Positions 11,043-19,845 of a stretch of 24,090 nt of DNA are shown here, piece by piece. The stretch comes from Liolophura sinensis. Lineage: Eukaryota > Mollusca > Polyplacophora > Chitonida > Chitonidae. Made by a program: the position numbers and the translations under genes. A model generated the notes under the pieces. That model saw only the letters and a list, made by a program, of their open reading frames with translations. It ran no database searches and had not been told where the DNA came from. Every line of letters starts with the position of its first letter. Positions within the stretch are counted from its first letter, which is position 1. The stretch lies in assembly GCF_032854445.1 (NCBI RefSeq), contig NW_027018467.1, positions 1 through 24,090 on the forward strand, in the 5' to 3' direction.

Positions 11043-11591
11043 ACTGTTCCAGTGCTGCTGGTAAGAGGCTAATCCGACGTATTTTGTCACGAGAAATCGA
11101 ATGGTGCAAACCGCGTTGCTCTCCGACCAATACTTTTGGCTGTAGCGACAATTGAATGATCATTGATGTCATAGTCACGTGCCCAGCAACGGCTCTTACT
11201 CCATGGAAACCAGGGAAATTTGCAATTTTTAAACAGCTGCCGATGCCTGGCCCAATTTCGCATCTATTAGAACCTTATAGATGTGGTTCAGTGATCAGTT
11301 GTACTTTTTACAGCAGACTGTATCTAGTACATTGTGTTTTTTATGTACGAATGGTGTGGTTTTTCTACACGTAGATAAAGACATTGAGATTGTCTTGGAC
11401 TTAAAAGTAAGACAATTGCTGGATGAGTTAAATGGGCTTAGCCCAAAGATTTGACGTCTTCTGGGCTACCGAAGGGCACATAACGTATAGTTAAAAGTTG
11501 AATATAGTAACGACCAGTCGCGATTGTACATAGTACAGTGTATCCGATTTCAATTAACAAAAAGACCAGGCAAAAATGCAAAAGTGGAAAA
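11043..11591 (+). repeat. Monomer 21, S type
   Basis: R-like overall but with the S block at 11251-11290 (cccaatttcg, catctattag, ccttatag, gtggttca). 549 bases, having one T fewer in the run before the cagctg word. Confidence 0.96.
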
Positions 11592-12141
11592 ACTGTTCCA
11601 GTGCTGCTGGTAAGAGACTAATCCGACGTATTTTGTCACGAGAAATCGAATGGTGCAAACCGCGTTGCTCTCCGACCAATACTTTTGGCTGTAGCGACAA
11701 TTGAATGATCATTGATGTCATAGTCACGTGCCCAGCAACGGCTCTTACTCCATGGAAACCAGGGAAATTTGCAATTTTCTCAACAGCTGCCGATGCCTGG
11801 GCCAATTCCGCATCTTTTAGAACCTTATTGATGTGGGTCAGTGATCAGTTGTACTTTTTACAGCAGACTGTATCTAGTACCTTGTGTTTTTTATGTACAA
11901 ATGGTGTGGTTTTTCTACACGTAGATAAAGACATTGAGATTGTCTTGGACTTAGAAGTAAGACAATTGCTGGGTGAGTTAAATGGGCTTAGCCCAAAGAT
12001 TTGACGTCCTCTGGGCTACCGAAGGGCACATAACTTACAGTCAAAAGTTGAATATAGTAACGACCAGTCGCGATTGTGCATAGTACAGTGTATCCGATTT
12101 CAATTAACAAAAACACCAGGCAAAAATGCAAAAGTGGAAAA
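11592..12141 (+). repeat. Monomer 22, P type
   Basis: P markers with gagact, gtcacgag, ttattgatgtggg, ttaaatggg and aaaaacacc. Private change ttctcaacag (C at 11781) is its only difference by eye from monomer 27. 550 bases. Confidence 0.96.
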
Positions 12142-12691
12142 ACTGTTCCAGTGCTGCTGGTAAGAGACTAATCCGACGTATTTTGTGACGAGAAATCGAA
12201 TGGTGCAAACCGCGTTGCTCTCCGACCAATACTTTTGGCTGTAGCGACAATTGAATGATCATTGATGTCATAGTCACGTGCCCAGCAACGGCTCTTACTC
12301 CATGGAAACCAGGGAAATTTGCAATTTTCTAAACAGCTGCCGATGCCTGGGCCAATTCCGCATCTTTTAGAACCTTATTTATGTGGGTCAGTGATCAGTT
12401 GTACTTTTTACAGCAGACTGTATCTAGTACCTTGTGTTTTTTATGTACAAATGGTGTGGTTTTTCTACACGTAGATAAAGACATTGAGATTGTCTTGGAC
12501 TTAAAAGTAAGACAATTGCTGGGTGAGTTTAATGGGTTTAGCCCAAAGATTTGACGTCTTCTGGGCTACCGAAGGGCACATAACGTATAGTTAAAAGCTG
12601 AATATAGTAACGACCAGTCGCGATTGTGCATAGTACAGTGTATCCGATTTCAATTAACAAAAAGACCAGGCAAAAATGCAAAAGTGGAAAA
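12142..12691 (+). repeat. Monomer 23, Q' type
   Basis: Its left half (gagact, gtgacgag, ttatttatgtggg) matches monomer 28, while its right half (tttaatggg, cgtatagtta, aaaagctg) matches monomer 18, so it may be a mosaic. 550 bases. Confidence 0.96.
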
Positions 12692-12775
12692 ACTGTTCCA
12701 GTGCTGCTAGTAAGAGGCTAATCCGACGTATTTTGTCACGAGAAATCGAATGGTGCAAACCGCGTTGCTCTCCGA

Positions 12776-12780
12776 CCAAT
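12776..12780 (+). promoter_or_regulatory. CCAAT word in the invariant block
   Basis: CCAAT lies in gaccaatac and recurs in every copy. NF-Y type factors bind such a core, but five bases alone are weak evidence; the interest is its place in the invariant block. Confidence 0.2.
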
Positions 12781-12803
12781 ACTTTTGGCTGTAGCGACAA
12801 TTG

Positions 12804-12813
12804 AATGATCATT
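12804..12813 (+). promoter_or_regulatory. 10-bp perfect palindrome AATGATCATT
   Basis: AATGATCATT is its own reverse complement and is kept in essentially all copies. It starts 21 bases before the CACGTG dyad. It could be a site for a dimeric DNA-binding protein; no such protein is known from this sequence. Confidence 0.35.
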
Positions 12814-12824
12814 GATGTCATAGT

Positions 12825-12830
12825 CACGTG
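12825..12830 (+). promoter_or_regulatory. CACGTG (E-box/G-box palindrome) in every monomer
   Basis: CACGTG recurs once per 550 bases; monomer 16 has lost it (caccgtg). This is the core bound by bHLH and some bZIP proteins in animals, fungi and plants. A function here is only inferred from its repetition and its place in the invariant block. Confidence 0.35.
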
Positions 12831-12949
12831 CCCAGCAACGGCTCTTACTCCATGGAAACCAGGGAAATTTGCAATTTTTTAAACAGCTGCCGATGCCTGG
12901 GCCATTTCCGCATCTTTTAGAACCTTATTGATGTGCGTCAGTGATCAGT

Positions 12950-12962
12950 TGTACTTTTTACA
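12950..12962 (+). other. Short inverted repeat TGTA-cttt(t)-TACA
   Basis: TGTA at 12950-12953 pairs with TACA at 12959-12962 around a five-base CTTTT loop. It also forms a pyrimidine-rich tract ending in CAG, resembling a splice acceptor. Present in nearly all copies. The stem is too short to be confident of a structure. Confidence 0.25.
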
Positions 12963-12976
12963 GCAGACTGTATCTA

Positions 12977-12998
12977 GTACATTGTGTTTTTTATGTAC
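12977..12998 (+). other. Inverted repeat GTACAT / ATGTAC, complete only in R and S types
   Basis: GTACAT at 12977-12982 and ATGTAC at 12993-12998 form a perfect six-base stem with a T-rich ten-base loop. P and Q copies have GTACCT and so a mismatch in the stem. Confidence 0.4.
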
Positions 12999-13013
12999 GA
13001 ATGGTGTGGTTTT

Positions 13014-13025
13014 TCTACACGTAGA
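13014..13025 (+). other. Near-palindrome TCTAC-ac-GTAGA
   Basis: TCTAC and GTAGA are reverse complements separated by two bases. Kept in nearly all copies (monomer 16 has GTATA). It could be a protein dyad site rather than a hairpin. Confidence 0.3.
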
Positions 13026-13083
13026 TAAAGACATTGAGATTGTCTTGGACTTAAAAGTAAGACAATTGCTGGATGAGTTAAAT

Positions 13084-13094
13084 GGGCTTAGCCC
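13084..13094 (+). other. Odd-centred palindrome GGGCTTAGCCC
   Basis: GGGCT and AGCCC flank a single T. R and some P copies have it intact. Q copies read gggtttagccc and other P copies read gagcttagccc, both with a mismatch, so the symmetry is type dependent. Confidence 0.3.
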
Positions 13095-13208
13095 AAAGAT
13101 TTGACGTCTTCTGGGCTACCGAAGGGCACATAACGTATAGTTAAAAGTTGAATATAGTAACGACCAGTCGCGATTGTACATAGTACAGTGTATCCGATTT
13201 CAATTAAC

Positions 13209-13242
13209 AAAAAGACCAGGCAAAAATGCAAAAGTGGAAAAA
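13209..13242 (+). other. Cluster of four A-tracts at the monomer junction
   Basis: A-runs at 13209-13213, 13222-13226, 13230-13233 and 13238-13242 are spaced 13, 8 and 8 bases, averaging near one helical turn. Similar clusters lie at every monomer junction. Phased A-tracts are known to bend DNA, a frequent satellite property; curvature here is inferred. Confidence 0.45.
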
Positions 13243-13791
13243 CTGTTCCAGTGCTGCTGGTAAGAGGCTAATCCGACGTATTTTGTGACGAGAAATCGAA
13301 TGGTGCAAACCGCGTTGCTCTCCGACCAATACTTTTGGCTGTAGCGACAATTGAATGATCATTGATGTCATAGTCACGTGCCCAGCAACGGCTCTTACTC
13401 CATGGAAACCAGGGAAATTTGCAATTTTTTAAACAGCTGCCGATGCCTGGGCCATTTCCGCATCTTTTAGAACATTATTGATGTGCGTCAGTGATCAGTT
13501 GTACTTTTTACAGCAGACTGTATCTAGTACATTGTGTTTTTTATGTACGAATGGTGTGGTTTTTCTACACGTAGATAAAGACATTGAGATTGTCTTGGAC
13601 TTAAAAGTAAGACAATTGCTGGATGAGTTAAATGGGCTTAGCCCAAAGATTTGACGTCTTCTGGGCTACCGAAGGGCACATAACGTATAGTTAAAAGTTG
13701 AATATAGTAACGACCAGTCGCGATTGTGCATAGTACAGTGTATCCGATTTCAATTAACAAAAAGACCAGGCAAAAATGCAAAAGTGGAAAA
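13242..13791 (+). repeat. Monomer 25, R type
   Basis: R markers with aacattatt, gtgacgag and gtgcat; counterpart of monomer 20. It is also the apparent donor of the left half of monomer 30. 550 bases. Confidence 0.96.
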
Positions 13792-14341
13792 ACTGTTCCA
13801 GTGCTGCTGGTAAGAGGCTAATCCGACGTATTTTGTGACGAGAAATCGAATGGTGCAAACCGCGTTGCTCTCCGACCAATACTTTTGGCTGTAGCGACAA
13901 TTGAATGATCATTGATGTCATAGTCACGTGCCCAGCAACGGCTCTTACTCCATGGAAACCAGGGAAATTTGCAATTTTTTAAACAGCTGCCGATGCCTGG
14001 CCCAATTTCGCATCTATTAGAACCTTATAGATGTGGTTCAGTGATCAGTTGTACTTTTTACAGCAGACTGTATCTAGTACATTGTGTTTTTTATGTACGA
14101 ATGGTGTGGTTTTTCTACACGTAGATAAAGACATTGAGATTGTCTTGGACTTAAAAGTAAGACAATTGCTGGATGAGTTAAATGGGCTTAGCCCAAAGAT
14201 TTGACGTCTTCTGGGCTACCGAAGGGCACATAACGTATAGTTAAAAGTTGAATATAGTAACGACCAGTCGCGATTGTACATAGTACAGTGTATCCGATTT
14301 CAATTAACAAAAAGACCAGGCAAAAATGCAAAAGTGGAAAA
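13792..14341 (+). repeat. Monomer 26, S type
   Basis: S block at 14001-14040, otherwise R. It differs from monomer 21 by gtgacgag instead of gtcacgag and by one more T before aaacagctg. 550 bases. Confidence 0.96.
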
Positions 14342-14891
14342 ACTGTTCCAGTGCTGCTGGTAAGAGACTAATCCGACGTATTTTGTCACGAGAAATCGAA
14401 TGGTGCAAACCGCGTTGCTCTCCGACCAATACTTTTGGCTGTAGCGACAATTGAATGATCATTGATGTCATAGTCACGTGCCCAGCAACGGCTCTTACTC
14501 CATGGAAACCAGGGAAATTTGCAATTTTCTAAACAGCTGCCGATGCCTGGGCCAATTCCGCATCTTTTAGAACCTTATTGATGTGGGTCAGTGATCAGTT
14601 GTACTTTTTACAGCAGACTGTATCTAGTACCTTGTGTTTTTTATGTACAAATGGTGTGGTTTTTCTACACGTAGATAAAGACATTGAGATTGTCTTGGAC
14701 TTAGAAGTAAGACAATTGCTGGGTGAGTTAAATGGGCTTAGCCCAAAGATTTGACGTCCTCTGGGCTACCGAAGGGCACATAACTTACAGTCAAAAGTTG
14801 AATATAGTAACGACCAGTCGCGATTGTGCATAGTACAGTGTATCCGATTTCAATTAACAAAAACACCAGGCAAAAATGCAAAAGTGGAAAA
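14342..14891 (+). repeat. Monomer 27, P type
   Basis: P markers with gagact, gtcacgag, ttattgatgtggg, ttaaatggg and aaaaacacc; counterpart of monomer 22. It is the apparent source of the right half of monomer 30. 550 bases. Confidence 0.96.
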
Positions 14892-15441
14892 ACTGTTCCA
14901 GTGCTGCTGGTAAGAGACTAATCCGACGTATTTTGTGACGAGAAATCGAATGGTGCAAACCGCGTTGCTCTCCGACCAATACTTTTGGCTGTAGCGACAA
15001 TTGAATGATCATTGATGTCATAGTCACGTGCCCAGCAACGGCTCTTACTCCATGGAAACCAGGGAAATTTGCAATTTTCTAAACAGCTGCCGATGCCTGG
15101 GCCAATTCCGCATCTTTTAGAACCTTATTTATGTGGGTCAGTGATCAGTTGTACTTTTTACAGCAGACTGTATCTAGTACCTTGTGTTTTTTATGTACAA
15201 ATGGTGTGGTTTTTCTACACGTAGATAAAGACATTGAGATTGTCTTGGACTTAGAAGTAAGACAATTGCTGGGTGAGTTAAATGAGCTTAGCCCAAAGAT
15301 TTGACGTCCTCTGGGCTACCGAAGGGCACATAACTTACAGTCAAAAGTTGAATATAGTAACGACCAGTCGCGATTGTGCATAGTACAGTGTATCCGATTT
15401 CAATTAACAAAAAGACCAGGCAAAAATGCAAAAGTGGAAAA
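14892..15441 (+). repeat. Monomer 28, P type
   Basis: P markers with gagact, gtgacgag, ttatttatgtggg, ttaaatgagc and aaaaagacc. Its left half is like monomer 23 and its right half is like monomer 31. 550 bases. Confidence 0.96.
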
Positions 15442-15991
15442 ACTGTTCCAGTGCTGCTGGTAAGAGGCTAATCCGACGTATTTTGTCACGAGAAATCGAA
15501 TGGTGCAAACCGCGTTGCTCTCCGACCAATACTTTTGGCTGTAGCGACAATTGAATGATCATTGATGTCATAGTCACGTGCCCAGCAACGGCTCTTACTC
15601 CATGGAAACCAGGGAAATTTGCAATTTTTTAAACAGCTGCCGATGCCTGGGCCATTTCCGCATCTTTTAGAACCTTATTGATGTGCGTCAGTGATCAGTT
15701 GTACTTTTTACAGCAGACTGTATCTAGTACATTGTGTTTTTTATGTACGAATGGTGTGGTTTTTCTACACGTAGATAAAGACATTGAGATTGTCTTGGAC
15801 TTAAAAGTAAGACAATTGCTGGATGAGTTAAATGGGCTTAGCCCAAAGATTTGACGTCTTCTGGGCTACCGAAGGGCACATAACGTATAGTTAAAAGTTG
15901 AATATAGTAACGACCAGTCGCGATTGTACATAGTACAGTGTATCCGATTTCAATTAACAAAAAGACCAGGCAAAAATGCAAAAGTGGAAAA
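15442..15991 (+). repeat. Monomer 29, R type
   Basis: R markers with aaccttatt, gtcacgag and gtacat, as in monomers 19 and 24, but with gctggta rather than gctagta. 550 bases. Confidence 0.96.
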
Positions 15992-16541
15992 ACTGTTCCA
16001 GTGCTGCTGGTAAGAGGCTAATCCGACGTATTTTGTGACGAGAAATCGAATGGTGCAAACCGCGTTGCTCTCCGACCAATACTTTTGGCTGTAGTGACAA
16101 TTGAATGATCATTGATGTCATAGTCACGTGCCCAGCAACGGCTCTTACTCCATGGAAACCAGGGAAATTTGCAATTTTTTAAACAGCTGCCGATGCCTGG
16201 GCCATTTCCGCATCTTTTAGAACATTATTGATGTGCGTCAGTGATCAGTTGTACTTTTTACAGCAGACTGTATCTAGTACATTGTGTTTTTTATGTACGA
16301 ATGGTGTGGTTTTTCTACACGTAGATAAAGACATTGAGATTGTCTTGGACTTAGAAGTAAGACAATTGCTGGGTGAGTTAAATGGGCTTAGCCCAAAGAT
16401 TTGACGTCCTCTGGGCTACCGAAGGGCACATAACTTACAGTCAAAAGTTGAATATAGTAACGACCAGTCGCGATTGTGCATAGTACAGTGTATCCGATTT
16501 CAATTAACAAAAACACCAGGCAAAAATGCAAAAGTGGAAAA
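15992..16541 (+). repeat. Monomer 30, R/P mosaic
   Basis: R up to gtacgaat (G at 16299), then P from ttagaagt (G at 16354) through cttacagtca and aaaaacacc. The switch therefore lies between 16300 and 16353. Private CpG transition gtagtgac (T at 16095). 550 bases. Confidence 0.96.
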
Positions 16542-17091
16542 ACTGTTCCAGTGCTGCTGGTAAGAGGCTAATCCGACGTATTTTGTCACGAGAAATCGAA
16601 TGGTGCAAACCGCGTTGCTCTCCGACCAATACTTTTGGCTGTAGCGACAATTGAATGATCATTGATGTCATAGTCACGTGCCCAGCAACGGCTCTTACTC
16701 CATGGAAACCAGGGAAATTTGCAATTTTCTAAACAGCTGCCGATGCCTGGGCCAATTCCGCATCTTTTAGAACCTTATTTATGTGGGTCAGTGATCAGTT
16801 GTACTTTTTACAGCAGACTGTATCTAGTACCTTGTGTTTTTTATGTACAAATGGTGTGGTTTTTCTACACGTAGATAAAGACATTGAGATTGTCTTGGAC
16901 TTAGAAGTAAGACAATTGCTGGGTGAGTTAAATGAGCTTAGCCCAAAGATTTGACGTCCTCTGGGCTACCGAAGGGCACATAACTTACAGTCAAAAGTTG
17001 AATATAGTAACGACCAGTCGCGATTGTGCATAGTACAGTGTATCCGATTTCAATTAACAAAAAGACCAGGCAAAAATGCAAAAGTGGAAAA
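16542..17091 (+). repeat. Monomer 31, P type
   Basis: P markers with gagg, gtcacgag, ttatttatgtggg, ttaaatgagc and aaaaagacc. Close to monomer 28 except at the first two marker sites. 550 bases. Confidence 0.96.
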
Positions 17092-17641
17092 ACTGTTCCA
17101 GTGCTGCTGGTAAGAGGCTAATCCGACGTATTTTGTCACGAGAAATCGAATGGTGCAAACCGCGTTGCTCTCCGACCAATACTTTTGGCTGTAGCGACAA
17201 TTGAATGATCATTGATGTCATAGTCACGTGCCCAGCAACGGCTCTTACTCCATGGAAACCAGGGAAATTTGCAATTTTCTAAACAGCTGCCGATGCCTGG
17301 GCCAATTCCGCATCTTTTAGAACCTTATTGATGTGGGTCAGTGATCAGTTGTACTTTTTACAGCAGACTGTATCTAGTACCTTGTGTTTTTTATGTACAA
17401 ATGGTGTGGTTTTTCTACACGTAGATAAAGACATTGAGATTGTCTTGGACTTAAAAGTAAGACAATTGCTGGGTGAGTTTAATGGGTTTAGCCCAAAGAT
17501 TTGACGTCTTCTGGGCTACCGAAGGGCACATAACGTATAGTTAAAAGTTGAATATAGTAACGACCAGTCGCGATTGTGCATAGTACAGTGTATCCGATTT
17601 CAATTAACAAAAAGACCAGGCAAAAATGCAAAACTGGAAAA
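17092..17641 (+). repeat. Monomer 32, Q' type
   Basis: Q left and centre with a cgtatagtta tail, but ttaaaagttg rather than aaaagctg. Private change aaactgg (C at 17634). It precedes a gctagta copy, as other Q' copies do. 550 bases. Confidence 0.96.
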
Positions 17642-18191
17642 ACTGTTCCAGTGCTGCTAGTAAGAGGCTAATCCGACGTATTTTGTCACGAGAAATCGAA
17701 TGGTGCAAACTGCGTTGCTCTCCGACCAATACTTTTGGCTGTAGCGACAATTGAATGATCATTGATGTCATATTCACGTGCCCAGCAACGGCTCTTACTC
17801 CATGGAAACCAGGGAAATTTGCAATTTTCTAAACAGCTGCCGATGCCTGGGCCAATTCCGCATCTTTTAGAACCTTATTGATGTGGGTCAGTGATCAGTT
17901 GTACTTTTTACAGCAGACTGTATCTAGTACCTTGTGTTTTTTATGTACAAATGGTGTGGTTTTTCTACACGTAGATAAAGACATTGAGATTGTCTTGGAC
18001 TTAAAAGTAAGACAATTGCTGGGTGAGTTTAATGGGTTTAGCCCAAAGATTTGACGTCTTCTGGGCTACCGAAGGGCACATAACATATAGTCAAAAGTTG
18101 AATATAATAATGACCAGTCGCGATTGTACATAGTACAGTGTATCCGATTTCAATTAACAAAAAGACCAGGCAAAAATGCAAAAGTGGAAAA
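17642..18191 (+). repeat. Monomer 33, Q type with gctagta start
   Basis: It starts gctagtaagagg (A at 17659), like R monomers 5, 19 and 24, then is Q (ttctaaac, ccttg, tttaatggg, catatagtca, ataataatg). Private changes are aaactgcg (T at 17711) and tattcacg (T at 17773). Likely mosaic. 550 bases. Confidence 0.95.
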
Positions 18192-18744
18192 ACTGTTCCA
18201 GTGCTGCTGGTAAGAGGCTAATCCGACGTATTTTGTGACGAGAAATCGAATGGTGCAAACCGCGTTGCTCTCCGACCAATACTTTTGGCTGTAGCGACAA
18301 TTGAATGATCATTGATGTCATAGTCACGTGCCTAGCAACGGCTCTTACTCCATGGAAACCAGGGAAATTTGCAATTTTTTAAACAGCTGCCGATGCCTGG
18401 GCCATTTCCGCATCTTTTAGAACATTATTGATGTGCGTCAGTGATCAGTTGTACTTTTTACAGCAGACTGTATCTAGTACATTGTGTTTTTTATGTACAA
18501 ATGGTGTGGGTTTTTCTACACGTAGATAAAGACATTGAGATTGTCTTGGACTTAAAAGTAAGACAATTGCTGGGGGTGAGTTTAATGGGTTTAGCCCAAA
18601 GATTTGACGTCTTCTGGGCTACCGAAGGGCACATAACATATAGTCAAAAGTTGAATATAATAATGACCAGTCGCGATTGTACATAGTACAGTGTATCCGA
18701 TTTCAATTAACAAAAAGACCAGGCAAAAATGCAAAAGTGAAAAA
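18192..18744 (+). repeat. Monomer 34, R/Q mosaic
   Basis: R through cattg (18481), then Q from caaat (18499) through catatagtca and ataataatg. Monomer 36 has the same switch interval. Private change cctagcaacg (T at 18333). 553 bases owing to extra Gs in gtgggtttt and gggggtgag. Confidence 0.95.
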
Positions 18745-19295
18745 ACTGTTCCAGTGCTGCTGGGTAAGAGGCTAATCCGACGTATTTTGTCACGAGAAAT
18801 CGAATGGTGCAAACCGCGTTGCTCTCCGACCAATACTTTTGGCTGTAGCGACAATTGAATGATCATTGATGTCATAGTCACGTGCCCAGCAACGGCTCTT
18901 ACTCCATGGAAACCAGGGAAATTTGCAATTTTTTAAACAGCTGCCGATGCCTGGGCCATTTCCGCATCTTTTAGAACCTTATTGATGTGCGTCAGTGATC
19001 AGTTGTACTTTTTACAGCAGACTGTATCTAGTACATTGTGTTTTTTATGTACGAATGGTGTGGTTTTTCTACACGTAGATAAAGACATTGAGATTGTCTT
19101 GGACTTAAAAGTAAGACAATTGCTGGATGAGTTAAATGGGCTTAGCCCAAAGATTTGACGTCTTCTGGGCTACCGAAGGGCACATAACGTATAGTTAAAA
19201 GTTGAATATAGTAACGACCAGTCGCGATTGTGCATAGTACAGTGTATCCGATTTCAATTAACAAAAAGACCAGGCAAAAATGCAAAAGTAAAAAA
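18745..19295 (+). repeat. Monomer 35, R type
   Basis: R markers with aaccttatt, gtcacgag and gtgcat. Small insertion ctgggtaag. 551 bases. Confidence 0.95.
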
Positions 19296-19845
19296 ACTGT
19301 TCCAGTGCTCCTGGTAAGAGGCTAATCCGACGTATTTTGTCACGAGAAATCGAATGGTGCAAACCGCGTTGCTCTCCGACCAATACTTTTGGCTGTAGCG
19401 ACAATTGAAATGATCATTGATGTCATAGTCACGTGCCCAGCAACGGCTCTTACTCCATGGAAACCAGGGAAATTTGCAATTTTTTAAACAGCTGCCGATG
19501 CCTGGGCCATTTCCGCATCTTTTAGAACATTATTGATGTGCGTCAGTGATCAGTTGTACTTTTTACAGCAGACTGTATCTAGTACATTGTGTTTTTTATG
19601 TACAAATGGTGTGTTTTTCTACACGTAGATAAAGACATTGAGATTGTCTTGGACTTAAAAGTAAGACAATTGCTGGGTGAGTTTAATGGGTTTAGCCCAA
19701 AGATTTGACGTCTTCTGGGATACCGAAGGGCACATAACATATAGTCAAAAGTTGAATATAATAATGACCAGTCGCGATTGTACATAGTACAGTGTATCCG
19801 ATTTCAATTAACAAAAAGACCAGGCAAAAATGCAAAAGTGGAAAA
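19296..19845 (+). repeat. Monomer 36, R/Q mosaic
   Basis: R up to cattg (19585), then Q from caaat (19604). Private changes are gtgctcctgg, ttgaaatgatc and ctgggatacc. Net 550 bases through one insertion and one deletion. Confidence 0.95.

Larger units (their letters stand above)
9392..12141 (+). repeat. Five-monomer higher-order repeat, unit A (Q'-R-R-S-P)
   Basis: Monomers 18-22 correspond in order to monomers 23-27 at an offset of 2,750 bases (within one base). I count about eight differences over 2,750 bases, roughly 99.7% identity, against 2-3% divergence between neighbouring monomers. This is the classical signature of a higher-order repeat made by block amplification. Confidence 0.9.
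12738..12878 (+). other. Type-invariant block of the monomer (reference copy)
   Basis: Between the C/G site at 12737 and the T/C site at 12879 no type-defining substitution occurs in any of the 44 copies; only private changes and indels are seen. It contains gaccaat, the 10-bp palindrome, CACGTG and CCATGG. All other type markers lie outside. This may be a constrained protein-binding region, or conversion may have homogenised it. Confidence 0.6.
12692..13241 (+). repeat. Monomer 24, R type, used here as reference copy
   Basis: A clean 550-base copy with the gctagta start (A at 12709). Small motifs below are mapped on it because it has no private indels. Its near-identical partner, monomer 19, has about 41% GC and 22 CpG dinucleotides by hand count. 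Confidence 0.96.
12142..14891 (+). repeat. Five-monomer higher-order repeat, unit B (Q'-R-R-S-P)
   Basis: Second occurrence of the 2,750-base block at 9392-12141, now with five monomers of exactly 550 bases. Differences from unit A are four in the Q' member, none in the second R member, two in the S member, one in the P member and a single-base A-run difference. Confidence 0.9.
14892..16541 (+). repeat. Shortened higher-order unit C (P-R-R/P, three monomers)
   Basis: Monomers 28, 29 and 30 occupy the places of 23, 24 and 25, but monomer 30 switches from the 25-like to the 27-like sequence midway, and monomer 31 then resembles 28. This is what a crossover between the third and fifth members of the 2,750-base unit would leave: 1,100 bases, two monomers, are missing. 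Confidence 0.7.
18192..19295 (+). repeat. Two-monomer repeat, unit A (R/Q mosaic then R)
   Basis: Monomers 34-35 are followed by 36-37 with the same order of types, and the mosaic member has the same recombination interval in both. This suggests duplication of a pair, about 1.1 kb. Confidence 0.65.

Noticed and set aside
11705-12004. Open frames of 60-99 codons on the + strand, such as the one with HVDKDIEIVLDLEVRQLL
   Set aside because: They recur because the repeat recurs. The period of 550 is not divisible by three, starts and ends shift with single-base indels, and type differences include W/C, E/K, G/D and L/F changes with no sign of codon constraint. No known domain is recognised.
12741-12754. 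Possible RNA polymerase III B box around aaatcgaatgg, as in tRNA-derived SINEs
   Set aside because: Neither strand fits the GWTCRANNC pattern, and no A box lies at a suitable distance.
12853-12865. CENP-B-box-like TGGAAACCAGGGA
   Set aside because: It shares the TGGAAAC and GGGA words with the human box, but there are two extra bases between them and the essential TTCG and CGGG parts are missing.
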